A stretch of 57,961 nt of DNA, from NCBI GenBank assembly GCA_903939115.1, contig CAJAFV010000020.1:1-57961 (forward strand), written 5' to 3'. How positions within the stretch are numbered: position 1 is the stretch's first letter; every line of letters begins with the position of its first letter. The notes beneath the pieces are model-generated. The model searched no databases. It was not told the DNA's origin and was given only the letters and a program-made list of their open reading frames with translations. A program made the translations under genes and the position numbers. This document shows, piece after piece, positions 44,534-53,182 of this stretch. This DNA comes from an uncultured Geobacteraceae bacterium (GTDB lineage Bacteria > Desulfobacterota > Desulfuromonadia > Geobacterales > Pseudopelobacteraceae).

Positions 44534-45382
44534 ATGGAAACTTCAAAATCACTTACCCCCATAACAAAGATTACAAAATATACGCTTATTGACGAAGTGC
44601 AGCAGAGAAGTTTCGTCATCATGTTCGTTTTTTGCGCAATCTGCGTATTTCTTGTTCGTGGCTGTTATCAAGGCAATTACATGGTGAACGGACAGGCTCT
44701 TGATACCGGAACCATCGTCCGAACTTTATCGAAAGCGACTTTCCACATTATTGGTACCGGCGTGATGGTCATAGCATCTTTACTATCGATGCGAATATTC
44801 AGGCGCGACCGGAACGAAGGTATGCAATCGTGTATTTTGTCCAAACCGATAGCCCGGTGGCAGTATGTTATGGGAAAGATCCTTGGATTATGGGTCGTAT
44901 CAACACTTTTCATGTTCATCCTGCATAGCATTGTCTTCCTGATTACATCCATTAATTTGAAAGTTATCATGCCGGAATACCTTGTTGCCTCACTGCTCTG
45001 TTCGATCAATCTACTCTTTGTCGTTATTGCTGTGCTTCTTTTGTCGCTTCTTATGCCCGACATTGTCGCTTTTCTTTCTGTTCTGGGCGTTGGTGTCGTA
45101 GGCTTTGTAGCCGACGGCATAGCTGCTGCCAGCCACAGCCAGATAGCTCAGGCGATGCTGCAGCAATCAACCGCCAGCCCACAGTCAGACGTGACATGGT
45201 GGAGAGTTGTTTATTTTTTATGGCCGAAGCTCTTAGGAGTTCAACAGTTGGCGTCTTCGTTGATTGAGAGCGAGTCATCCCATGGATTCGGTCCTGCCTA
45301 TCCACTCATCAATGTCCTTGCTTACTGCCTTATTCTTGGCGTATTGCTTTTCAACCGTTTCAGGGATGAAGATACCGTCTGA
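44534..45382 (+). CDS. ABC-2 type permease
   Basis: A 282-residue membrane protein with six predicted helices, including VIMFVFCAICVFLVRGCY, VMVIASLLSMRIFRRDRNEG (the DRNEG turn is typical), GLWVVSTLFMFILHSIVFLI and LLFVVIAVLLLSLLMPDIV. It directly follows its ATPase gene, so the two make one exporter. Substrate specificity cannot be read. The FKBP gene begins 58 nt later on the same strand. Confidence 0.88.
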   Translation: METSKSLTPITKITKYTLIDEVQQRSFVIMFVFCAICVFLVRGCYQGNYMVNGQALDTGTIVRTLSKATFHIIGTGVMVIASLLSMRIFRRDRNEGMQSCILSKPIARWQYVMGKILGLWVVSTLFMFILHSIVFLITSINLKVIMPEYLVASLLCSINLLFVVIAVLLLSLLMPDIVAFLSVLGVGVVGFVADGIAAASHSQIAQAMLQQSTASPQSDVTWWRVVYFLWPKLLGVQQLASSLIESESSHGFGPAYPLINVLAYCLILGVLLFNRFRDEDTV

Positions 45383-45440
45383 ATTTTATAATATCTTCAC
45401 AAAAAGACGGGCGACTAAAATTACCGTAGAAGGAGATTTT

Positions 45441-45848
45441 ATGCACAGATTTATTGTTTTAACCATCATTTGCCTTCTTGCCACTACCTCGTTTGCCGGT
45501 GAGCCCGCACAAGAGACTAAAACAACAAAATCCGGTCTACAATATACCTCTCTCGTTGAAGGTACTGGAGATACACCAGGGCCCACTGACACGGTAAGCG
45601 TTAATTATCGTGGCACACTATTGAATGGTCGTGAATTCGACAGTTCCTATAAAAGCGGAAGGCCGGCCGAGTTTCAAATTAACAAAGTCATTAAATGCTG
45701 GACAGAGGCATTGCAGATGATGAAAGTTGGCGGGAAGGCAGAACTGGTTTGTCCATCAAATCTTGCCTATGGTGAAGAGGGTATCGTCGGCTCCGTTCCG
45801 CGATTCGCCACACTGATATTTGATGTTGAGCTGCTCGCTATTAAATAA
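45441..45848 (+). CDS. Exported FKBP-type peptidyl-prolyl isomerase
   Basis: A 135-residue protein with a signal peptide (VLTIICLLATTSFA|GEP) and one FKBP domain: TTKSGLQYTSLVEGTGDTPG, VSVNYRGTLLNGREFDSSY, KVIKCWTEALQMMKVGGKAE and LAYGEEGIVGSVPRFATLIF ending in DVELL. The usual VIPGW reads VIKCW, so one active-site position is altered. ATG 45441 has aaggag at good spacing; the frame upstream of it runs into the permease gene. It is the second exported isomerase in the window. Confidence 0.92.
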   Translation: MHRFIVLTIICLLATTSFAGEPAQETKTTKSGLQYTSLVEGTGDTPGPTDTVSVNYRGTLLNGREFDSSYKSGRPAEFQINKVIKCWTEALQMMKVGGKAELVCPSNLAYGEEGIVGSVPRFATLIFDVELLAIK

Positions 45849-45893
45849 ACAGTGCGTTTTTACGGTGGAATGCAAGAAAGAGGAGGGAAAAAT

Positions 45894-46331
45894 ATGGATA
45901 CGTTCATGCTGGCAGCAGTTGCGGAAGCAGAGCAGGGACTTGCCGAAGGCGGTATTCCGATAGGTTCGGTACTTGTGCATCAAGGGGAAATTATTGGTCG
46001 TGGCCATAACCATCGGGTGCAAAAGGGGAGTGCCATTCTGCACGGCGAGATGGATGCCCTGGAAAATGCCGGTCGTCAGTCGGCACGCGTCTATCGGGAG
46101 TCGGTACTGTACACAACCCTGTCACCCTGTTCCATGTGCAGTGGAGCGATTCTGCTCTATGGCATACCCCGGGTGGTAATTGGCGAAAACAGCACATTCA
46201 TGGGTGAGGAGGAGCTTCTTCGTTCTCGTGGTGTGCAGGTGGAAGTGCTGCAACAAGAGGAATGTATCAATCTAATGCGCACGTTTATCAATGAAAATCC
46301 GGAGATATGGAACGAAGATATCGGGGTGTGA
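45894..46331 (+). CDS. Nucleoside/cytosine deaminase family protein
   Basis: A 145-residue zinc deaminase. The catalytic HAE motif reads LHGEMDALENAGR (HGE), and the PCxxC motif is TLSPCSMCSGAIL. The late segments VVIGENSTFMGEEELLRSRG and NENPEIWNEDIGV resemble yeast cytosine deaminase Fcy1 more than TadA. Cytosine or guanine as substrate is inference. ATG 45894 follows gaggaggg; upstream in-frame starts are weaker. It ends 14 nt from the convergent MFS gene. Confidence 0.88.
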   Translation: MDTFMLAAVAEAEQGLAEGGIPIGSVLVHQGEIIGRGHNHRVQKGSAILHGEMDALENAGRQSARVYRESVLYTTLSPCSMCSGAILLYGIPRVVIGENSTFMGEEELLRSRGVQVEVLQQEECINLMRTFINENPEIWNEDIGV

Positions 46332-46345
46332 TGAATTGCTCGCCG

Positions 46346-47638
46346 CTATGCTTGGTATTCCGCTGAACGGTTGCCAACCTGGCGATCCGTTTTTAGCCCT
46401 GGATGGGTGTCGCGGCAGAGGGTGTAGATGGCCAGTGCCAGAGCCAGCAGTGCCGCTGAAACCCCGAAACCCCATTGATAGGCAGGCAACGGCAGGGTGC
46501 CGGCGGCATTGGGTTTCCAATACCCCAGGATGAATCCTGTCATCTGCTGGAACACGGCTGCACCGAGCATGACGAAAAAATTGAGTGCGGTCAGGGCCGT
46601 ACCGGAGATGGAGTGGTGAAAGGTCTCTTTTACCTGGGTGTACAGAATATACAGGGCGGCACTGGTAAACCCCAGCAGCCAGCATTGCAGTACCAGCCCC
46701 CAGTAGGGAAGCGGCAGATGCAGAACGAGGCTGAAAAAGAGCAGCAGCATAGAGCAGAGTCCCGCCAGAACGAGCGGTTTGCGCCGCCCGAACGTGTCAG
46801 ACCAGCGGCCCCAGAGCGGTGCACCACAGACCAGCCCGATCGGAATAGCTAACAGGACAGAACTGGCAGAGCTCTTGCTCATGCCGTAGGTATGCACCAG
46901 AAATGGAACACCCCATAATCCCTGTGCGGTAATCAGGGCACCGTACGAGGCGAATCCGAGCGGGGCGAGACGCCAGAAGTCACCGCTGAAAAATACCGTT
47001 CGCAATCCCGCCCGGATGACGGCCAAAGATGGTGGAGAGGTGGGTGGCGCACCCTTCTGCCGCTCCGGATGATCCCGCACGACCAGGTACATTCCGGCAG
47101 CAAGCAGCAGCGTTATGGCCGCCATGCCGCCGCAGGCTCCGCGCCAGCCGATGCGGTCGCTCAGCCACGCCAGCGGGGTTGTCGCTCCGATACCGCCCAG
47201 CCCTCCGATGGCGACCAGCATTCCGGAGAGTGTGGCAAATTCGTGGGGAGAAAACCAGGTCGTGAGGATTTTCAGGGAGCCCATCAGAACCGCTGCCATG
47301 CCGAGTCCGATACCGGCCCGCGCCAGCACCGCCACGGTACCGCTATCCGTCAGGGAGAACAACAGAGCGCTGGCCGAACCGACACAGACCAGCAGGGTGA
47401 TGACGAGGCGGGGGCCGAAACGATCCAGCAGAGGCCCCATCGGCAGTTGAGCCAGGCCGAAAGCGTAAAAGAAAGCTCCTCCCATCAGCCCCAAAACCTC
47501 GGGAGTAACCGCCAGGTCCCGCGCCAGGTCATCGGCGATGACCGCATTCGAAACGCGCCAGAAGCCGGAGATTACGTAGGTGACTCCGCACATGGCAAAA
47601 ATGTACCAGCGATACCAAGGGGATGCGGCACTATTCAT
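46346..47638 (-). CDS. MFS transporter
   Basis: A 430-residue major facilitator protein with 12 hydrophobic segments. The motif-A loop between helices 2 and 3 reads GPLLDRFGPRLVI, and its counterpart between helices 8 and 9 reads GRWSDTFGRRKPL. Helix 1 starts RWYIFAMCGVTYVISGFWRV. The gene lies 41 nt after livF on the same strand and may share its transcript, suggesting a related amino or organic acid cargo, but this is not certain. Confidence 0.9.
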   Translation of the reverse strand: MNSAASPWYRWYIFAMCGVTYVISGFWRVSNAVIADDLARDLAVTPEVLGLMGGAFFYAFGLAQLPMGPLLDRFGPRLVITLLVCVGSASALLFSLTDSGTVAVLARAGIGLGMAAVLMGSLKILTTWFSPHEFATLSGMLVAIGGLGGIGATTPLAWLSDRIGWRGACGGMAAITLLLAAGMYLVVRDHPERQKGAPPTSPPSLAVIRAGLRTVFFSGDFWRLAPLGFASYGALITAQGLWGVPFLVHTYGMSKSSASSVLLAIPIGLVCGAPLWGRWSDTFGRRKPLVLAGLCSMLLLFFSLVLHLPLPYWGLVLQCWLLGFTSAALYILYTQVKETFHHSISGTALTALNFFVMLGAAVFQQMTGFILGYWKPNAAGTLPLPAYQWGFGVSAALLALALAIYTLCRDTHPGLKTDRQVGNRSAEYQA

Positions 47639-47679
47639 GGCAGGACACCTTTATGCTGCGTAAACTTTCTGATACTTGA

Positions 47680-48399
47680 TCAGTTCCCCAGGTACGCCGC
47701 GATGACCCGTTCATTCTTCTGCAATTCCTGCGGAACCCCCTCAACGGCGATACGCCCCCGTTCCATGACATAGGCGTAATCGGCCACCTCAAGCGCCCGT
47801 TTGGCGGACTGTTCAACCAGCAGCAGCGTTATACCCGACCCCTTCAGGCGGCGGATGATATCAAACACCTCGTCAACAATAACCGGGGCTAATCCCATTG
47901 ACGGCTCATCAAGCAGGACAACCTTGGGCTGTGCCATCAGGGCCCGGCCGATGGCAAGCATCTGCTGCTCGCCGCCGGAAAGGGTTCCGGATGCCTGGCG
48001 GCGCCGCTCTTTCAGGCGGGGAAACAGTTCATAGATTTTGTCCAGATCACCGGCCGCTTTGGCGTGAAAACCAAAAAAGCGGGGGAGGCGGGTAAAGGCG
48101 CCGAGCAGCAGATTGTCTTCAACCGAGAGCGGTCCGAACACCTTGCGTCCTTCAGGGGCATGGGCCAGGCCGAGGCGGGCGATTTGCGATGGCTCAAGCC
48201 CTTGCACAGGTTTGCCGTCAAGGAGGATCTCTCCCCCGGTTGGCTTTATGCTGCCGGATATGGTGCGCATGGTGGTGGTTTTTCCGGCGCCGTTGGGCCC
48301 TATCAGGGCGACCACCGTGCCTCTTTTTACCGCCAGCGAGGTGCCCATCAGCACTTCGCTCATACCGTATCCGGCGTAGAGATCATTAACTACAAGCAT
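47680..48399 (-). CDS. livF: Branched-chain amino acid ABC transporter ATP-binding protein LivF
   Basis: The second ATPase of the Liv system, 239 residues. Walker A is IGPNGAGKTTTMR, the signature GTLSGGEQQMLAIGRALM, Walker B VVLLDEPSMGLAP and the H-loop/switch LLVEQSAKRALEVAD. LivF and LivG form the ATPase pair under permeases LivH and LivM. The gene lies 19 nt after the livM-livG fusion. Confidence 0.94.
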   Translation of the reverse strand: MLVVNDLYAGYGMSEVLMGTSLAVKRGTVVALIGPNGAGKTTTMRTISGSIKPTGGEILLDGKPVQGLEPSQIARLGLAHAPEGRKVFGPLSVEDNLLLGAFTRLPRFFGFHAKAAGDLDKIYELFPRLKERRRQASGTLSGGEQQMLAIGRALMAQPKVVLLDEPSMGLAPVIVDEVFDIIRRLKGSGITLLLVEQSAKRALEVADYAYVMERGRIAVEGVPQELQKNERVIAAYLGN

Positions 48400-48418
48400 A
48401 CGCTATATCCTCTCCCCT

Positions 48419-50392
48419 TCAAGCCGGCACCGTCATCGGCGCCAGTCGGCACTCCGCCGCAAGGGCAGGCGGTTCGCTTCCTTTGCCGAGATAGGCCTCA
48501 ATCACCAGCGGGTTCCGCCTGATCTCGTCAGGCACCCCTTGAGCGATCACCTTGCCGCCGTCCAGCACGGTTACGATGTCGCACAGTCCGCTCACCACTT
48601 CCATATGATGTTCAATCATGATGACAGTGATCCCTTGTTGATGGATGCGCCGGATGATTCCCAGCAGGGTGACGACATCAGGGTGAGCCAGGCCTGCAGC
48701 AGGCTCATCCAGGATAATGAGCGTCGGACGACGGGCGACGGCACGGGCTATTTCGAGAAACCTCTGGGCACCGTAGGGGAGATCCTTGGCCGCTGTTCTC
48801 GCCTCGCCCGACAGGCCAACCAACTCAAGCAAGGCGAGTGAATCAGCTTCGGCCCGTTTTTCGGCCCGTTTGGCAAGTCCCAGAAGCACCAGCGGCAGCG
48901 GGGTGCCGTAAAATCCTTTCATGGAGACCATGACGTTGTCAAGTGCCGTCAACTCACTGAAAAGCTGCAGATTCTGGAAAGTCCGGCAGATTCCCTGTCG
49001 TGCCACGGCGAACAGACTCCCCTGTACCAGCGGTTTGCCATGAAACAGTATTGTGCCGTCGGTAGGAACGTACAGTCCTGAAACCAGGTTGACCAGCGTG
49101 CTTTTCCCGGAACCGTTGGGACCGATCAGGCCATGGATCGTGCCGGATGCAACCGTCAGCGAAACGCCGTCAACCGCCTTTATCCCGCCGAAGTAACATT
49201 TCAACTCCTGAACCTGTAGCAGCGGCGAGCCGTCTACAGGCTTTCTGGCAAGGACCTCTTCCAGTCCGGAGGGGGAGGCAAACGGTTCGGGTTCAATGCT
49301 GAAGATCCTGGATAAAAACCGGGAAGTGAATCCCATAAGCCCTTCAGGGAGTCCGACCACCACCGAGAAAAGCATGAGCGCGAAGATCGCCTTGCGCCAA
49401 TCTTCGGTGTTCTGAACCGTAAAGCTGCCGACTACCAGCAACCCCATGGCAATCATAGGAGCAACAGCCTGAAACAGTCGGGTTTTTTTCTGATACAGCG
49501 CTGTCCCACCAGCACCCAGAGCAAACAGGAATCCTGTTGAAGAAAAAATCTGGAACAGTATGCGGTTGGAGAGCAGGTTGGGGAGCAGTACTATCAAAAC
49601 GGCGCCGACAAAAGATCCCCACAGCGATTTCCTCCCTCCCAGCACGACCCCCAAAAGGAGAATAACCATCAGTTCATAGACAAACACATGTGGCTGAAGG
49701 TATTCGAAGTTAAAGGCGTACAGTCCTCCGGCCAGTCCACCGAGGCCGGAGCCAAGGGCAAAGGCCGTCACCTTGTGGCGATAGGTGCCGATCCCCATTG
49801 CATCGGTGGCAATCGGGCTGTCACGCAGGGCCTCAAACGCCCGCCCCCATTGGGAGGAGAGCAGATTGCGCATGGCGATCCAGACGATTCCCAGAAAGCA
49901 GAGGCAGAGCCAGTAGAACCCTTTGGCATCCAGATCAATGCCGAACAGGAGCGGACGGTGCAGCTGCAACCCCTGAGCCCCCAGGGTCAGTGATTCCCAT
50001 TCGTTCAGGACGGTGGCCGACAGCGCAGAAAAGCTAAGGGTGGCCAGGGCGAACTGCGGCCCATCAAGGCGCAGGGAAGGGAAGGCGATCAGAGCACCCA
50101 TGACCAGTCCTGTCAGAGTACTCACCACCAGTGCGGAGAGCATGCCGAAGCCAAATAATGTCACGGTCAGCCCGGCGGCATAAGCACCCAAACCGAGAAA
50201 CGCTGCCTGGGCCAGATTGACCAGGCCGAGATAGCCGACCGTAATATCAAGGCCGATCAGCAAGATGCCGTAGATTGCCAGTAGTGTCAGCAGGCCGAGA
50301 ACAAAGCTGTTATTAACAAGCAGCGGTATGGCAGCCAGCAGGAGGACCATCAGCCCTTCGATCCCCCGTATCAGTATCAGACGCTTAAGCAT
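48419..50392 (-). CDS. LivM-LivG fusion: branched-chain amino acid permease joined to ATP-binding protein
   Basis: A 657-residue protein with no frameshift. Residues about 1-370 are the LivM permease: YGILLIGLDITVGYLGLVNL, AFLGLGAYAAGL, the EAA-like segment ALRDSPIATDAMGIGTYRHK and VYELMVILLLGVVLGGRKSL. After a linker (residues about 370-395) the LivG ATPase follows, with Walker A IGPNGSGKST, signature DLPYGAQRFLEIARAVA (YGAQ variant usual for LivG) and LIILDEPAAGLAHPD. The two are separate genes in E. coli. It lies between livH (51-nt gap) and livF. Confidence 0.93.
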   Translation of the reverse strand: MLKRLILIRGIEGLMVLLLAAIPLLVNNSFVLGLLTLLAIYGILLIGLDITVGYLGLVNLAQAAFLGLGAYAAGLTVTLFGFGMLSALVVSTLTGLVMGALIAFPSLRLDGPQFALATLSFSALSATVLNEWESLTLGAQGLQLHRPLLFGIDLDAKGFYWLCLCFLGIVWIAMRNLLSSQWGRAFEALRDSPIATDAMGIGTYRHKVTAFALGSGLGGLAGGLYAFNFEYLQPHVFVYELMVILLLGVVLGGRKSLWGSFVGAVLIVLLPNLLSNRILFQIFSSTGFLFALGAGGTALYQKKTRLFQAVAPMIAMGLLVVGSFTVQNTEDWRKAIFALMLFSVVVGLPEGLMGFTSRFLSRIFSIEPEPFASPSGLEEVLARKPVDGSPLLQVQELKCYFGGIKAVDGVSLTVASGTIHGLIGPNGSGKSTLVNLVSGLYVPTDGTILFHGKPLVQGSLFAVARQGICRTFQNLQLFSELTALDNVMVSMKGFYGTPLPLVLLGLAKRAEKRAEADSLALLELVGLSGEARTAAKDLPYGAQRFLEIARAVARRPTLIILDEPAAGLAHPDVVTLLGIIRRIHQQGITVIMIEHHMEVVSGLCDIVTVLDGGKVIAQGVPDEIRRNPLVIEAYLGKGSEPPALAAECRLAPMTVPA

Positions 50393-50443
50393 CAGCAGCT
50401 ACTCCAATAATAACGTAATAAATCCGAATAACCGGAGCGGGCA

Positions 50444-51322
50444 TTAAACTTTCCGTATTACCGCCTTGCCGAAGATACCGGTGGGGCGCACGGCAAGGGC
50501 CAGAATCAGGAGAACCAGGCCGGGCGCTTCACGCCAGCCGCTGCCGACATAGAAGCTGGTGAGGCTTTCCAGTGAGCCGAGGAATAATCCGACGATCACC
50601 ACGCCGAATCCGGACTCAAGCCCGGCAACGACTGCGACAGAAAAAGCCTTCAACACCAGGGCAGAAGCCATGGTCGGTCCAACGGTTGTTATCGGTGAGA
50701 CCAGGATGCCGGCCAGGGCCGCTACCAGACCGGAGAGGCCATAGGAAAGCATGATGGTGCGGGTCGCAGAGATACCCATCAGCTCCGCCGCATCCCGATC
50801 CGCCGAAACCGCTGCAAACGCCTTGCCCAGCAGGGTTTTACGTTTGAACAGCTCGATGATCACCATGATCATGAAGACACCAAGCGCAACCGAAATCTCT
50901 AGCGGCGTTATACTGATACCGAAAAACTGCATCGGTTCGGTCGGTATCGGAGTTGGAAAGGGGCGGTCATCGCGCCCCCAGATGTTTTCGGCGGCAGAAA
51001 CGCCGAACAGACCGAGAATAATGGTCATCAGAATCCATCCCTCGCTTTTCTGCTCAAGGGCCAGACGAACGCCGGCCCGTTCAACAAACAGGCCGGCGAC
51101 AACGCCGAACAGCAGGCCTCCCGGAATCATCAGATAATACGGCAGGCCGAGGTTGGTCAGAGTAAGGCTGAAGAAGGCCGATAGCATCACCAGTTCACCC
51201 TGGCCGAAGTTGATGCTCTTGCTGGTTGCATAGGTAAGCTGAAAACCATACGCGACCAGGGCATAGACAAGGCCCATCAGCGCGCCGCTTACCAGCAGCT
51301 GGATTAGAGCCTGATTCATCAT
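50444..51322 (-). CDS. livH: Branched-chain amino acid ABC transporter permease LivH
   Basis: A 292-residue inner-membrane protein with about eight helices. Typical LivH segments are LLVSGALMGLVYALVAYGFQ, INFGQGELVMLSAFFSLTL, AAVSADRDAAELMGISATRT (the ATPase-contacting EAA-like loop) and AVVAGLESGFGVVIVGLFLG. It pairs with the LivM half of the next gene. It lies 45 nt after the binding-protein gene. Confidence 0.94.
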   Translation of the reverse strand: MMNQALIQLLVSGALMGLVYALVAYGFQLTYATSKSINFGQGELVMLSAFFSLTLTNLGLPYYLMIPGGLLFGVVAGLFVERAGVRLALEQKSEGWILMTIILGLFGVSAAENIWGRDDRPFPTPIPTEPMQFFGISITPLEISVALGVFMIMVIIELFKRKTLLGKAFAAVSADRDAAELMGISATRTIMLSYGLSGLVAALAGILVSPITTVGPTMASALVLKAFSVAVVAGLESGFGVVIVGLFLGSLESLTSFYVGSGWREAPGLVLLILALAVRPTGIFGKAVIRKV

Positions 51323-51367
51323 ACAACTCCTTGGGCTGCGGCGTATCCTGTGCCGGGACAGTGCACC

Positions 51368-52606
51368 TTATTTTTTGCCTTTAACGGAGGTTGCGTTGCT
51401 GATCAGCCGTTTCCGATCGGCGTCGTTACCGAAAACCACGTGACCATCCTGCACCATTCCCATTACCACCTGATCGCGGCGGAATGCTTCGTGACTCTCT
51501 TCATTGGCCGGATCCCATGAGCTGAACGGCTTCTTCCAGGTGGTGATAACTCCCTGCACCGGCTCCTTCAGATCTTCTAGGGCGAGCTTGATCTTTTTGG
51601 TGTCGGTACTCTGGGCCTGTTTGACCGCAGCGGCAAAGATGAAAACAGCGTCGTACCCCTGTGCCGCAGAGACCGGCGAGGGGATCCGTTTGACATTGTA
51701 GGTTTTGTGATAGGCGGTGATAAAGTTTTTAGCCTTTGGGGTGATTGGCTCTTCAATAAAGGTTTGCGGCATCAGGGTGCCGTTGCCGTTTTTAGCCGAG
51801 TTGTCGATGAAATTGGACATGGAGAGGGTCCAACCACCGATCAGTGGCACTTTCAAGCCGATCTTGGCCATGCCGTTGGCAACCGCAGCCAGTTCCGGTC
51901 CGATGCCCCAGATCAGCACCGCCTGGGCACCGCCGTTTTTGGCACGCAGTAACTGGGCGGTCATATCCTTGTCGCCGATATTGAATTTGTCGGTAGTAAC
52001 CACCTGCAGTATGTTACCCTGCTTCCTGATCTGCTCAACCATGTCGTCACGACCCGAGACGCCGTAGTTGGTTGAGTCGTACAGCATGGCGACTTTGGTG
52101 TACTTGCGGTTGATCGCCTCCTCCACAACCATGGCGGCTTGAATGCCATCATGGGCGGCGAGGCGGAAGATTGACAGATCCTTCACCTTGGCTTTACTCC
52201 ACTGGGTCATTGAGGCGGAACCGGCGGCCGGGGTGATGATCTTGGTGATCCCTTTTTCCTGCAGATGTTTGTCGCCAGCCAGGCAGACACCGGTGTTAAC
52301 GGTGCCGATAACACCGGCGAGATCATTCATGGAGGCAAGCTCCTGGGCAATCAGCGCGCCACGCTCATTTTTGGCTTCATCATCCCGCTCCAGAACTTCA
52401 AACTTCAGCATCTTGGCGCCGACCTTTATACCACCCGCCACATTTATCTCGGCAATGGCAATTTTTGCGCCGTCACGCATGGATGTTCCCATTGGTGCAG
52501 ACCCTCCGGAAAACGGGCCGGTAATCGCAATTTTGATACTGTCCGCAGCATACGCCTGCGTAGCGAACAAACCAGCCAACAAAGTTGTGAGTAGTACTCT
52601 TTTCAT
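51368..52606 (-). CDS. Branched-chain amino acid ABC transporter substrate-binding protein
   Basis: The periplasmic receptor, 412 residues, with a signal peptide (VLLTTLLAGLFATQAYA|ADS). It belongs to the LivJ/LivK (Peripla_BP_6) family: IKIAITGPFSGGSAPMGTSM, AIAEINVAGGIKVG, LNDLAGVIGTVNTG-like segment, YDSTNYGVSGRDDMVEQIRK and AAQGYDAVFIFAAAV. The ligand could be an amino acid or another small amide or carboxylate. ATG 52606 follows aaggag. It is first in the operon livK-like, livH, livMG, livF, MFS. Confidence 0.92.
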   Translation of the reverse strand: MKRVLLTTLLAGLFATQAYAADSIKIAITGPFSGGSAPMGTSMRDGAKIAIAEINVAGGIKVGAKMLKFEVLERDDEAKNERGALIAQELASMNDLAGVIGTVNTGVCLAGDKHLQEKGITKIITPAAGSASMTQWSKAKVKDLSIFRLAAHDGIQAAMVVEEAINRKYTKVAMLYDSTNYGVSGRDDMVEQIRKQGNILQVVTTDKFNIGDKDMTAQLLRAKNGGAQAVLIWGIGPELAAVANGMAKIGLKVPLIGGWTLSMSNFIDNSAKNGNGTLMPQTFIEEPITPKAKNFITAYHKTYNVKRIPSPVSAAQGYDAVFIFAAAVKQAQSTDTKKIKLALEDLKEPVQGVITTWKKPFSSWDPANEESHEAFRRDQVVMGMVQDGHVVFGNDADRKRLISNATSVKGKK

Positions 52607-52782
52607 GTTAAATCTCCTTGTGATTTTGACTACTAAAATAAATAAAAAACTGTTAAATACACATAACTACCTGCTAATAAATAACTAATACATATTTCAA
52701 AAAAACATAATTCTACAACTTAAATTGAAGTAAAACGCCGATTTAATTATTACAAGATAGTTTAGTGAAGCGATAAAAACAA
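52607..52782. other. AT-rich region upstream of the Liv operon
   Basis: It should hold the Liv promoter reading leftward. It also marks the boundary with the integrase remnant. No clear operator was seen. Confidence 0.4.
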
Positions 52783-53010
52783 TCAAATTAATGTATTCAG
52801 TTGAAAATAGCAGAGAAAATGGGGTCGTAATGCCTTATTGGTTCCCAGGATGTATGGTAGGGATGGATCTTTAGCAGTCTTGAGATTGGTGGTTTTGAGA
52901 GTTTTTACAATTTCTCTTTGAGGGATGGCTCCACGTAGGTCAATAGGAGTTCTAAATCTGAGGTGATAATTACCGTTTCGGTTCTGTAGGTAGCTACTAG
53001 TAGAAAGCAC
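52783..53010 (-). pseudogene. Truncated phage-type integrase (DUF6538 N-terminal piece)
   Basis: The 75-residue frame begins with GTG behind an aggag site. Its first 45 residues match the N-terminal DUF6538 domain of tyrosine recombinases: YLQNRNGNYHLRFRTPIDLR and EIVKTLKTTNLKTAK. After that the sequence is unrelated (DPSLPYILGTNKALRPHFLC), and the core-binding and catalytic domains are absent. It lies 86 nt from the 3' end of tRNA-Gln in the orientation usual for integrated elements. Confidence 0.75.
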
Positions 53011-53096
53011 AAAGTCTCGCTCCTCTGTTTAGCAAAACGTGTACTTACAGAGGATTCGAGACTATGGAAGTAACTAAATCAGCTACTTAAAGTTTG

Positions 53097-53171
53097 TGGC
53101 TGGGGCGCCAGGGATCGAACCTGGGAATGCCGGAATCAAAATCCGGTGCCTTACCGCTTGGCGACGCCCCA
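53097..53171 (-). tRNA. tRNA-Gln (anticodon UUG)
   Basis: The minus strand folds as a standard cloverleaf: acceptor TGGGGCG with CGCCCCA, anticodon stem CCGGA/TCCGG around loop TTTTGAT (anticodon TTG), T arm CCAGG-TTCGATC-CCTGG. The discriminator G and encoded CCA (53100-53097) are present. It lies just downstream of ispE. Confidence 0.95.
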
Positions 53172-53182
53172 ATATAAATAAA

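Noticed and set aside
47069..47773. Plus-strand frame of 234 codons
   Set aside because: It is antisense to the MFS transporter and rich in Gln, Arg and His, as expected for a shadow frame in GC-rich coding DNA.
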